From NCBI GenBank assembly GCA_018896875.1, contig JAHILT010000047.1, forward strand, positions 1 through 13,106: a stretch of 13,106 nt of DNA. The letters run 5' to 3'. Below the pieces are notes generated by a model. The model was not told the DNA's origin, ran no database searches, and was given only the letters and a program-made list of their open reading frames with translations. This document shows, in pieces, positions 1 to 7,735 of this stretch. The position numbers and the translations under genes are program-made. Position 1 is the stretch's first letter; the number at the start of each line of letters is the position of its first letter. This stretch comes from Patescibacteria group bacterium. Lineage in GTDB: Bacteria; Patescibacteriota; Minisyncoccia; UBA6257; 02-FULL-45-10c.

Positions 1-168
1 CCAAATTGGCAAGGTTTTCATATAAAGACTCCTTTCTATATTTATTACAGAAGAAGCGCTAGTTTAACAGGCGATTATAAAAGAGTAAAACAGGGAATTC
101 AGCAGTTAAAAGATTTTTTTCCAGAATGTATTGATAAAATAAATAAAATACGTTCGTATCTAATATAA
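1..168 (+). CDS. C-terminal fragment of an unidentified protein, possibly a family 2 glycosyltransferase
   Basis: Frame 1 is open from the window edge to a TAA at 166-168, giving the last 55 residues of a protein that starts upstream. The tail contains FYIYYRRSASLTGDYKRVKQ followed by a short helical, basic end. A 'YRR-S-S' stretch followed by a helix is seen near the C-terminus of some family 2 glycosyltransferases, and a glycosyltransferase would suit the surface-sugar operon that follows. This resemblance is weak and rests on memory of family style. A nucleotide-sugar enzyme of the same pathway (for example PseF or PseG) is an alternative. The next gene starts 11 nt after the stop, so the two are very probably co-transcribed. 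Confidence 0.5.
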   Translation, partial: PNWQGFHIKTPFYIYYRRSASLTGDYKRVKQGIQQLKDFFPECIDKINKIRSYLI

Positions 169-179
169 TTATAAATTTT

Positions 180-674
180 ATGGATATAAATTTTAATAAA
201 AATGAATTTGAAGGGACAAGAAAAGAAAGAGTTGTTGAAAAAGTTAGAAATATAACCGAAAAAGATATAAAGAGGATTTGGGAGATACGCAATAATCCTT
301 CAGTCAGAGAAAATTCTAATAATCCAGAAGAAATTCCCTTAGATAAGCATACAGAGTGGATGAAAAACAAGTATTTTATCAATACTGATAATTATTGTTT
401 TGTTCTTGATTTTAATGATAGGGTTATTGGATACTGTCGTTTTGATCTTCAGAATGGCAAATATATAATATCCATTGCTATTGATCAGGATTTTTATGGA
501 ATGAGTTTGGGCGACAAACTTTTGAAAATTTCAATAAAAAAGATGGGTTTGGGAGAAGAGATTTTAGCGGAAATTCAATTAGGCAATATCGCTTCTTTGA
601 AGATATTCCAAAAAAATAATTTTAAAATATATCGTCAGGATGACAAAAATTATTATTTATCGCTTACAACCTAA
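180..674 (+). CDS. GNAT-family N-acetyltransferase, PseH-like
   Basis: A 164-residue acetyltransferase of the GNAT (Acetyltransf_3-like) fold, expected to move acetyl from acetyl-CoA to an amino sugar in the cytoplasm. The domain starts near residue 22 with RNITEKDIKRIWEIRNNPSVR, the usual beta1-alpha1 opening of sugar-amine acetyltransferases. The acetyl-CoA loop is at about 98-116 (SIAIDQDFYGMSLGDKLLK), a degenerate form of Q/R-x-x-G-x-G/A. Motif B follows at 136-148 (NIASLKIFQKNNF). The ATG at 180 has no Shine-Dalgarno, as for most genes here, and leaves about 20 residues before the domain, so a later start cannot be excluded. Directly upstream of a PseI-type synthase, the likeliest role is PseH: N-acetylation of UDP-4-amino-4,6-dideoxy-N-acetyl-altrosamine. 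Family is firm; substrate is inferred from the neighbour. Confidence 0.8.
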   Translation: MDINFNKNEFEGTRKERVVEKVRNITEKDIKRIWEIRNNPSVRENSNNPEEIPLDKHTEWMKNKYFINTDNYCFVLDFNDRVIGYCRFDLQNGKYIISIAIDQDFYGMSLGDKLLKISIKKMGLGEEILAEIQLGNIASLKIFQKNNFKIYRQDDKNYYLSLTT

Positions 675-692
675 TTTTTTATTAATTAATTT

Positions 693-1745
693 ATGAATTT
701 ATTAAAAATCGGTAATAAATATATTGGAGAAGATCACCCTATTTTTGTAATTGCTGAAATTTCTGGAAATCACAATCAGAGTTTTAGTAAAGCGAAAAAA
801 ATAGTAGAGGAGGCGTGCAAGGCAGGAGTAGATGCTATTAAATTACAGACATATACAGCAGATACTCTAACTATCGATTGTGACAATAAATGGTTTCAAG
901 TTGGCGGTACCAATAAAGAATGGCAGGGGCAAACTCTTTATAGCTTATATAAAAAGGCTTATACGCCATGGCAGTGGCAGCCTAAATTGCAGAAAATCGC
1001 TAAAAAATATGGAGTTATTCTTTTTTCCACCCCCTTTGACAGTTCGGCTGTAGATTTTCTGGAAAAAATGAAAGTTCCTGCTTATAAAGTGGCCTCTTTC
1101 GAAATTGGTGATTTGGAATTATTAAAAAAGATCGGCTCAACAAAAAAACCGGTTATTATTTCCCGCGGTATGGCAAATTTGGAGGAAATAAAATTAGCCG
1201 TTAAAACTTTGAAAAATGCCGGCGCTTCAAGCGTTGCTGTGTTGCATTGCGTCAGTTCTTATCCGGCAGATCCGGAAGAAATGAATATTTCTACTATTCC
1301 ATTGCTACAGAAAAAATTGAAAACAGTTATTGGCATATCTGATCATAATTTAGATTCCTCGGTTACTATCGGCGCTGTAGCTTTGGGAGCAAAGATAGTA
1401 GAAAAACACATTACTTTAAAAAGAACGGATGGGGGACCTGATGCCGTATTTTCCCTTGAGCCAAAAGAATTAAAAGATTTAGTAAAAGCAATCCGTATTG
1501 TTGAAAAATCTTTAGGAAAACCACAGCTTATATCGGGGGAAAGAGAATCCACCAACCTAATTTTTAGACGATCTCTTTTTGTGATAAAAGACGTTAAAAA
1601 GGGAGACAAGCTGAGCTCTATAAATGTTAGATGTATAAGGCCTGGATATGGTATGTCGCCGAAATTTTTAAACAAAGTTTTAGGAAAAAAGTTTAAAAAA
1701 GATGTTAAAAAAGGAACACCGCTTTCTTGGAATTTTATAAAATAA
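693..1745 (+). CDS. pseI: Pseudaminic acid synthase (NeuB/SpsE family)
   Basis: 350 residues, the normal length for the family. It condenses phosphoenolpyruvate with a 6-deoxy-di-N-acetylamino-hexose to make the nine-carbon pseudaminic acid, in the cytoplasm and with a divalent metal. The N-terminal TIM barrel (about 15-280) shows IAEISGNHNQ (20-29), GVDAIKLQTYTADTLTID (45-62), FSTPFDSSAVDFLE (111-124), YKVASFEIGD (131-140), GISDHN (214-219) and VEKHITLKR (236-244); His218 and His239 sit where the family holds its metal. A C-terminal SAF (antifreeze-like) domain spans about 290-348. The QTYTADTLTID stretch and the LYSLYKKAYTPWQW stretch (82-95) are typical of PseI rather than sialic acid (NeuB) or legionaminic acid (LegI) synthases, but substrate assignment from sequence alone is not certain. 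The 18-nt gap to the acetyltransferase and 16-nt gap to the next gene fit one operon. Confidence 0.88.
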   Translation: MNLLKIGNKYIGEDHPIFVIAEISGNHNQSFSKAKKIVEEACKAGVDAIKLQTYTADTLTIDCDNKWFQVGGTNKEWQGQTLYSLYKKAYTPWQWQPKLQKIAKKYGVILFSTPFDSSAVDFLEKMKVPAYKVASFEIGDLELLKKIGSTKKPVIISRGMANLEEIKLAVKTLKNAGASSVAVLHCVSSYPADPEEMNISTIPLLQKKLKTVIGISDHNLDSSVTIGAVALGAKIVEKHITLKRTDGGPDAVFSLEPKELKDLVKAIRIVEKSLGKPQLISGERESTNLIFRRSLFVIKDVKKGDKLSSINVRCIRPGYGMSPKFLNKVLGKKFKKDVKKGTPLSWNFIK

Positions 1746-1761
1746 TTATTATATTTATATT

Positions 1762-3564
1762 ATGAAACTTTCTGATTATGTTATTGATTATATTGCCAAA
1801 TTAGGAACTAGGCATATTTTTGTTGTAGCGGGCGGCGCTTGTATACATTTATTGGATTCTATTGATAAAAATAGAGATGTGAAACATATTTGTACTCAAC
1901 ATGAACAAGCTGGAGCAATGGCAGCTGATGCTTATTCGCGGTTTGGTCCAGGGATTGGAGTTGCATTAGCGACTAGCGGTCCAGGCGCGACAAATTTAAT
2001 TACTGGTATTTGTGGAGCATGGTTTGATTCTGTGCCAGTTCTTTATTTAACTGGACAAGTTAATTTAAATGAGACGAAAGGTAAAACCAAAGTTCGTCAA
2101 ATTGGTTTTCAGGAAACTGATATTGTTAAAGTTGTCAGCTCTGTTACTAAATTTGCGAAAATGGTTGATGATCCAAATACTATTAAATATTTTTTAGATA
2201 AAGCAATTTATGAAGCTCATTCTGGACGTCCAGGACCAGTTTTACTTGATATTCCTTTAAACATTCAGCATGCCGAAATTAATCCAAAGAATCTTCGTGG
2301 ATTTACACCTCCTAAAAAAGCCAAGAAAAATAATTTGTGTTTAATTAAGGATATTAAAAAGGCGATGGCTTTAATGTCAAAAGCGCAACGTCCGGTAGTG
2401 CTTGTTGGCGCTGGAGTAAAAATAGCTAAAGCGGAAAAACAATTTTGTAAATTAGCAAAATCTCTTGGTTATCCAGTTGTTTGTTCGTGGGGTGCTATTG
2501 ATGTTGTTCCTCATGATAATCCTTTATTTGTTGGTCAAATTGGAATTTATGGTAATCGTGGAGCTAATTTTTTAGTACAAAATTCAGATTTAATTTTAAG
2601 TATTGGTTCACGTTTGGATACTCGCCAGACCTCTGGTAATTCAAAGAGTTTTGGCAGGAATGCTAAAAAAATTATTGTTGATATTGATAGGAACGAACTT
2701 AATAAAGGAAGGGTAATTGCGGATGTGCCAATTTGCGCGGATATTAAAGATTTTATTTCAAATATGCAGAAAGTTTTACCAATATTAGTTAAACCCGATA
2801 TTTCTAATTGGTTAGTTCGGGCTAAGTCGTGGGAAAATGGATATTCCGTTTGTCTTCCAGAATATTTTAAGCAAAAGAAATATGTTAATCCTTATGTTTT
2901 CATAAAAATGCTTTCTAGTGAGTTGACGAAGAATGATCTTATTGCATTGGATATTGGTGCAGTAATGGCTTGGACAATGCAGGCGTTTGAAATTAAAAAG
3001 GGACAAAGATTATTTTCTCAATTTGGACATGCGGCTATGGGTTATGCCTTGCCAGCGGCTATTGGCGTTGCGTTTGCGACGGAGAAGAATCGCATAATTT
3101 GTATAGCTGGCGACGGAGGAGTACAGATGAATATTCAAGAATTGCAAACAGTTGCTTATTATAAATTACCAATTAAAATTTTTGTTATTAATAATAATTG
3201 CTATGGTATGGTTCGGCAGTTTCAGGATAAATATTTCAATAGTAATCATGTAGGCACTGTGATTAAGAAAGGTTATTCGGCGCCGAATTTCTTAAAAATT
3301 GCCAAAGCTTATGGTATTTCAACTGAAAATATTAACAATCATAAAGGTATGGATAAAAAAATTCGCCGTGTATTAAATGCCAAGGGTCCAGTATTATGTA
3401 ATATTGTTATTAAAGAAGATCAAAAAATAAGCCCAAAATTAGAAGCAAAGCAATTGAAGGATGGTCGGTATGTTTCAAAACCCATAGAAGATCAGTGGCC
3501 TTATCTTTCCAGAAAAGAATTTAAGGACAATATGATTATTCCGCCACTTGATGAAATTAGTTAA
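1762..3564 (+). CDS. Acetolactate-synthase-like thiamine diphosphate enzyme, probably for surface sugar synthesis
   Basis: A 600-residue three-domain ThDP enzyme of the IlvB superfamily. The N-terminal PYR domain carries the catalytic glutamate in QHEQAGAMAADAYSR (Glu48) and TSGPGATNLITGI (71-83). A central domain (about 195-340) follows, then the C-terminal PP domain with the ThDP/Mg motif from GDGGVQMN (450) to INNN (476-479). Acetohydroxyacid synthases usually have GMVRQWQ after this motif; here it is GMVRQFQ (482-488), so the tryptophan linked to 2-ketobutyrate preference is Phe487. No ilvN regulatory subunit or other branched-chain amino acid gene is nearby. The C-terminal tail (about 555-600, with DGRYVSKPIEDQWPYLSRKEF) resembles that of IlvB-like proteins in polysaccharide loci. 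Likely role: transfer of a pyruvate-derived two-carbon unit to a sugar, as YerE does in yersiniose synthesis, or a related carboligation. Family is firm, substrate unknown. Confidence 0.82.
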   Translation: MKLSDYVIDYIAKLGTRHIFVVAGGACIHLLDSIDKNRDVKHICTQHEQAGAMAADAYSRFGPGIGVALATSGPGATNLITGICGAWFDSVPVLYLTGQVNLNETKGKTKVRQIGFQETDIVKVVSSVTKFAKMVDDPNTIKYFLDKAIYEAHSGRPGPVLLDIPLNIQHAEINPKNLRGFTPPKKAKKNNLCLIKDIKKAMALMSKAQRPVVLVGAGVKIAKAEKQFCKLAKSLGYPVVCSWGAIDVVPHDNPLFVGQIGIYGNRGANFLVQNSDLILSIGSRLDTRQTSGNSKSFGRNAKKIIVDIDRNELNKGRVIADVPICADIKDFISNMQKVLPILVKPDISNWLVRAKSWENGYSVCLPEYFKQKKYVNPYVFIKMLSSELTKNDLIALDIGAVMAWTMQAFEIKKGQRLFSQFGHAAMGYALPAAIGVAFATEKNRIICIAGDGGVQMNIQELQTVAYYKLPIKIFVINNNCYGMVRQFQDKYFNSNHVGTVIKKGYSAPNFLKIAKAYGISTENINNHKGMDKKIRRVLNAKGPVLCNIVIKEDQKISPKLEAKQLKDGRYVSKPIEDQWPYLSRKEFKDNMIIPPLDEIS

Positions 3565-3581
3565 GAAAATATTAATTGATT

Positions 3582-5390
3582 ATGTTTTTAAAAAATTTTA
3601 AAAAATATTTCTTTGTTTTTTTAGAAACCTTTAGCGTTCTAAATAGTGTTTTTAGAGGATACAGAAAAAATATTACTATTATAGTTGTATTGGGATTTTT
3701 TTGTGGATTTTTAGAAGGTATAGGAATTAATATATTAATTCCTATTTTTTCATTTTTTACTAATAATCAATTAGCTGGAGATGATTCCATTTCAAGATTT
3801 ATATTCAAAATATTTTCTTATATTCCATTTGATTACAGTCTTAAATCCCTTTTAATATTAGTTGTTCTTTTGTTTCTGTTTAGATCAGTTGTCTTACTTT
3901 TTTCTTCTTATATCGCCACGAAGATTAGGCTTGATTATAGAAATAGCGCCGTTAATAATCTTTTAAATCTTATTTTTTATACTAAATGGTCTTTTTTGTT
4001 AAAACAGAGGATTGGTTATATTCAGGCAACTTTGGTAAGAGACTTGCAGATTAATTCAGAGACAATGATATTTTTAAATCATTTTATAAATTCAATAACT
4101 GGGCTGATAATTTATTCAATTTTTGCGATAAGTATTTCGTTGCCAATTACTTTGATGTCTTTAGCGATAGGTGGCGGATTTTTGCTTTTGTTTGTTCCAT
4201 TAATAAAAAAGAATCGTTTGATTGTAGAAAAAGTGGTTTCTACAGAAAAAAATATTTCCAGTCATTTAGTTGAAAATGTTGGGGGAATTAAAGTAATAAA
4301 GTCTTTTGGTACGGAGAATAGCGTAATTAAAAAAGTTACAATGTGGTTTGAGGATATTAAAAAATGGAGCATAAAAGTATATTTTTTGCGATCTTCTTTC
4401 TCTGCTTTTGTTCAGCCATTCAGTTTGATTTTTATCTTTACTCTTTTTGCTTATTATTATAAACATCCAGATTTCAATTTGCCGTCTTTTATTGTGATAG
4501 TTTATTTAATTCAGAAAATATTTACTTACTTAGATACGGCTCAATCAACTTTTCATTCAATTAATGAATTTATTCCTTTCCTAAAGAATACGGCGACATT
4601 TAGAGAGCTGCTTGAAAATAATAAAGAAAATTGGAGCGGTAAGGGAAAGTTTAATTTTAAAAATGAAATAGATTTTAAAAATGTGTTTTTTTCCTACAAG
4701 CCTAATGAGCCGGTTTTGCTAGATTTTAATATGCGTATTAAAAAGGGCGAGACAGTTGGTTTAATTGGTCAGTCTGGCGCTGGAAAAACTTCAATAGCTG
4801 ATTTATTTTTGCGTCTTTTTGAAACCGAAAAAGGGGAAATATTAATAGATGGAATAAATATTTCTAAAATAGATTTGCGGGATTGGCGTAGTAAAATAGG
4901 ATATGTTTCTCAGGACGCTTTTCTCATTAATGATTCAATTAAAAATAATATAAAATTTTATGACGAAAGCATATCTGATGAAAAAATGATTGAAGCTGCT
5001 AAGTTGGCAAATATTTATGATTTTATTTTGAAACAGAAAGAAGGTTTTGATGCAGTGGTGGGCGAGAGAGGAGTTATGCTTTCTGGAGGGCAAAGACAAA
5101 GAATTGCTTTAGCAAGAGCGTTGGTTAGAAATCCTGAATTCTTAATTCTTGATGAAGCTACGAGTGCTTTAGATAACGAGTCGGAAATATTAATTCAAAA
5201 TTCTATAAATAATTTAAAGCGCAAGATTACTATATTTATAATTGCCCATCGTTTATCAACTATTTCAGATGCAGACCGAGTATTGGTTTTAAATAAGGGT
5301 AAAATAATTGAAGAGGGGATTCCTGCTGATCTTCTTGAAAACAAAGAATCTTATTTCTACAAAATCTATACTTTGAAAAAAACTGGTTAA
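3582..5390 (+). CDS. ABC exporter, fused membrane and ATPase domains (MsbA/PglK type)
   Basis: A half-transporter of 602 residues from the ATG at 3582; a TTG two codons upstream (3576) is possible but less likely, and neither has a Shine-Dalgarno. The membrane domain (about 30-335) has six hydrophobic segments, with the coupling-helix region around VENVGGIKVIKSFG. The nucleotide-binding domain is complete: Walker A GQSGAGKTS (396-404), Q-loop Gln444, signature LSGGQ (500-504), Walker B FLILDEATS (520-528) and H-loop His556. Homodimers of this type flip lipid-linked sugars (PglK), lipid A (MsbA) or export peptides. Between sugar-synthesis genes and an O-antigen-ligase-like gene the likeliest cargo is an undecaprenyl-linked glycan, standing in for a Wzx flippase. 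Cargo is inferred from context; the family is certain. Confidence 0.92.
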   Translation: MFLKNFKKYFFVFLETFSVLNSVFRGYRKNITIIVVLGFFCGFLEGIGINILIPIFSFFTNNQLAGDDSISRFIFKIFSYIPFDYSLKSLLILVVLLFLFRSVVLLFSSYIATKIRLDYRNSAVNNLLNLIFYTKWSFLLKQRIGYIQATLVRDLQINSETMIFLNHFINSITGLIIYSIFAISISLPITLMSLAIGGGFLLLFVPLIKKNRLIVEKVVSTEKNISSHLVENVGGIKVIKSFGTENSVIKKVTMWFEDIKKWSIKVYFLRSSFSAFVQPFSLIFIFTLFAYYYKHPDFNLPSFIVIVYLIQKIFTYLDTAQSTFHSINEFIPFLKNTATFRELLENNKENWSGKGKFNFKNEIDFKNVFFSYKPNEPVLLDFNMRIKKGETVGLIGQSGAGKTSIADLFLRLFETEKGEILIDGINISKIDLRDWRSKIGYVSQDAFLINDSIKNNIKFYDESISDEKMIEAAKLANIYDFILKQKEGFDAVVGERGVMLSGGQRQRIALARALVRNPEFLILDEATSALDNESEILIQNSINNLKRKITIFIIAHRLSTISDADRVLVLNKGKIIEEGIPADLLENKESYFYKIYTLKKTG

Positions 5391-5421
5391 TATAGTAATC
5401 TATTATTAAATTAATTTTTGT

Positions 5422-7611
5422 ATGAATTTAAATTTAAAAAATGTTTTAGTGTGGGTTATAAAAGGACTTCTTTTTATAGTTCCTTTTGTTGCGCTTTATA
5501 TTGCTGCTGGTTTATTTTTTCCGTTTATAACGGGTAAGGCTTTTGCTTTCAGAATTATTGTGGAATTAGTTTTTGTTTTATGGGTGGCCTTAGCTATTTT
5601 TTGTAAAGAATATCGTCCACAGAGAAACATTCTTTTTTATTCTTTGGTTATTTTTACAGCCATTGTTTCTCTTGCCACAATTTTCGGCGTTAATCCGCTT
5701 AGAAGTTTTTGGTCTAATTTTGAGAGGATGGAAGGCTTAATAACTTATTTTCATCTTTTTGCTTATTTCTTGGTTATTGGCAATGTGTTCAGAAAGAAAG
5801 ATTGGTTTGTGTTTTTCAATTTATTTGTAATAGCGGGGTGGTTTGAAAATATTTACGCTTTTTTACAAAAGACGGGAAGGTTAGCTTCTCTGCAGGGTGG
5901 CTTTAGAGTGGACGGAACGATTGGCAATCCGGCCTATTTAGCTGCTTATCTTATTTTCATTTTAGGTTTTGCGATTCTGCTTTTCGCTGACACTAAAAAA
6001 TTATGGGCAAAAATATATTATGCGGTTTCCGCTTTATTTACACTATCAACAATTTATTTCACTGCTAGTCGTGGACCGACATTGGGAATATTGGGCGCTA
6101 TTATTTTAGTATTTATAATTTATTTATTTGTAAATTCTGGGGAAGTTGCAAAAAAAAGCAAAAAAATAGTTTTATCTATTCTTTTATTTACCGTTTTAAT
6201 TTGCGGTGGCTTATGGCTTGCTAAAGATACCAGCTTTGTGCAAAGTAGCCCTGTTTTATCTCGTTTGACTTCGTTGTCATTCAGCGAAAGAACTATCACT
6301 TCGCGATTTACAATTTGGAATATGAGTTGGCAGGCTGTGAAAGAAAGACCTGTTTTAGGATGGGGTCCTGAAAATTATGTGGTAGTTTTTTCAGAATATT
6401 ATCAACCAGAACTTTGGAGACAGGAGCCTTGGTTTGATAGATCTCATAATGTTATTTTTGATTGGCTTATTAATGCCGGTTTCTTAGGTCTGTTAAGCTA
6501 TCTATTCATTCTTATATCGGCTATCTATTTGCTTTATAGAAATTTCAAAGAAAACAAAATTCCTCTTAGTAAGTCTTTGATTGTTGTTGGTATATTTGTC
6601 GCTTATTTTTTCCAGAATTTATTTATATTTGATAATATAGCCACTTATACTTGTTTTTTTGCTTTATTGGCTTATATATATAGTGTAAATAAAAAAGAAG
6701 AAATTACTTTGGAACAGGACAATTCCAAGGCTTCTGAATATTTAATGCCTGCTACAATCTTAGCAGTTATTATTTTTATTTTTATTGGTTATTCGTTGGT
6801 TTTAAAACCGTTTTTGGCAAATAAATACCTTTTAGGAGCTTTAAAAGAAAATGCTGGAGGAGATGTAGTTGAGACTGCTAATTTATTTTCAAAATCCTTG
6901 TCTATTAATACTTTTTTGGGTAAAAGCGAAGCTAGATCTCAATTTGCCAATTTTGCGGTTGGTTCCGCCTTGCTTTCTAATCAACTAAATGACGAGCAAA
7001 AATCCCAGCTTTTAGTTGAGGCTATTGCAGAGATAGAGCAAGATAAGAATGAAAATCTTTTAGATCCTAGGCCGTCAATTTATTTAGGAATTATTTATAG
7101 TAAAATAAATCAAATTGATAAGGCTATTGAAGCTTATGAAAATGCGTTAAAAATTTCCCCCCGAAAACAAGATATTCTATTTTCTTTAGCTGATTGTTAT
7201 ATGGCTAAGGATGACTATAAACAAGCACTTTTGATTTTGAAAAAAGCGTATGAAGAAGACCCCGAATTCACTGTGGCTAGAATATATTTGGCTGGTATGT
7301 ATATTATGAACAATCAACAGGACAAAGCTGACGAGCTTTTATTAGAAGGTTTCGGCGCGGTTAATGTTGCTGATGAATTTTTAGTAAAAGTTTATTATAA
7401 ATCTAAAAATTATCTCCGTTTGATTGATACGTGGCAAGCCTATGTAAATAAAGATGAAAATAATATTAATTATAGAAAAAGTTTGGCCGAAACTTATCTT
7501 TTAGTGAGTCAGCCAGACAAAGCTATTGAAGAACTAGAAAAAATAATAGAAATAAATCCTTTGGTTGAGGAAGAGGTAAGGGAGTATATTCGGCAGATAA
7601 AGGGTAATTGA
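5422..7611 (+). CDS. O-antigen-ligase-like membrane protein with C-terminal TPR domain
   Basis: A 729-residue polytopic membrane protein. Residues 1-465 hold roughly a dozen hydrophobic segments and the Wzy/WaaL (Wzy_C) signature region: GNPAYLAAYLIF (168-179), YFTASRGPTLGILGA (212-226), then the large extracytoplasmic loop with VLGWGPENY (311-319) and RSHNVIFDWLINAGFLGLLS (340-359). Arg217 and His342 are the kind of residues the family uses to handle lipid-linked sugar. Residues about 545-725 form helical TPR-like repeats, for example SIYLGIIYSKINQIDKAIEA (552-571) and about 686-713. Such ligase-TPR fusions are used in glycan polymerisation, ligation to a lipid, or protein O-glycosylation (PglL-like). 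It closes the glycan operon 31 nt after the ABC exporter and ends with TGA, showing that TGA is a stop here. Which of the three activities it has cannot be told from sequence. Confidence 0.85.
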   Translation: MNLNLKNVLVWVIKGLLFIVPFVALYIAAGLFFPFITGKAFAFRIIVELVFVLWVALAIFCKEYRPQRNILFYSLVIFTAIVSLATIFGVNPLRSFWSNFERMEGLITYFHLFAYFLVIGNVFRKKDWFVFFNLFVIAGWFENIYAFLQKTGRLASLQGGFRVDGTIGNPAYLAAYLIFILGFAILLFADTKKLWAKIYYAVSALFTLSTIYFTASRGPTLGILGAIILVFIIYLFVNSGEVAKKSKKIVLSILLFTVLICGGLWLAKDTSFVQSSPVLSRLTSLSFSERTITSRFTIWNMSWQAVKERPVLGWGPENYVVVFSEYYQPELWRQEPWFDRSHNVIFDWLINAGFLGLLSYLFILISAIYLLYRNFKENKIPLSKSLIVVGIFVAYFFQNLFIFDNIATYTCFFALLAYIYSVNKKEEITLEQDNSKASEYLMPATILAVIIFIFIGYSLVLKPFLANKYLLGALKENAGGDVVETANLFSKSLSINTFLGKSEARSQFANFAVGSALLSNQLNDEQKSQLLVEAIAEIEQDKNENLLDPRPSIYLGIIYSKINQIDKAIEAYENALKISPRKQDILFSLADCYMAKDDYKQALLILKKAYEEDPEFTVARIYLAGMYIMNNQQDKADELLLEGFGAVNVADEFLVKVYYKSKNYLRLIDTWQAYVNKDENNINYRKSLAETYLLVSQPDKAIEELEKIIEINPLVEEEVREYIRQIKGN

Positions 7612-7687
7612 TTAAGGAGTGCTTGGTATTGAAAAGTTATACACAGTTTAGAGGGGTAGTAAAAAAATCTTTTTAAAGTTATAATTA

Positions 7688-7709
7688 GACTTAATTAATA
7701 ATTAAAGTC
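7688..7709. repeat. Imperfect AT-rich palindrome upstream of the secreted-protein unit
   Basis: GACTTAATTA and TAATTAAAGTC face each other with one extra base in the right arm. It overlaps the likely -35 region of the promoter below, so it could be an operator, or a weak hairpin at the end of the glycan operon. It lacks a following T-tract, which argues against a terminator. Confidence 0.35.
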
Positions 7710-7723
7710 GTTTAGTTTATAAT
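7695..7723 (+). promoter_or_regulatory. Likely sigma-70 promoter, near-leaderless
   Basis: A perfect TATAAT (7718-7723) lies 17 bp after TTAATA (7695-7700), a 4-of-6 match to TTGACA. Transcription would begin near 7730, only about 6 nt before the ATG at 7736, which has no Shine-Dalgarno, so translation would be practically leaderless. The 124-nt gap after the glycan operon is the natural place for a new transcription unit. Confidence 0.55.
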
Positions 7724-7735
7724 ATTAAAAATAAA

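Noticed and set aside
164..169. TATAAT just before the acetyltransferase gene as an internal promoter
   Set aside because: It overlaps the stop of the preceding gene, has no -35, and such hexamers are common in this AT-rich sequence. Co-transcription explains the gene well enough.
1762..3564. Calling the ThDP enzyme ilvB
   Set aside because: The family match is good, but the Trp-to-Phe change, lack of ilvN and the glycan operon context make branched-chain amino acid synthesis less likely, so no symbol was given.
5422..7611. Recoded TGA (Gly) as in Gracilibacteria/Absconditabacteria
   Set aside because: TGA ends this gene at the expected place after the TPR region, and no gene in the window contains an in-frame TGA.
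7637..7645. TTATACACA, a match to the DnaA box consensus TTATNCACA
   Set aside because: Only one copy is present, with no cluster, no AT-rich unwinding element pattern and no dnaA/dnaN nearby. A chance match is likely in AT-rich DNA.
7660..7680. Terminator after the ligase gene (AAAAAAATCTTTTT region)
   Set aside because: Only A-T pairs and almost no loop; it would not form a stable terminator stem.
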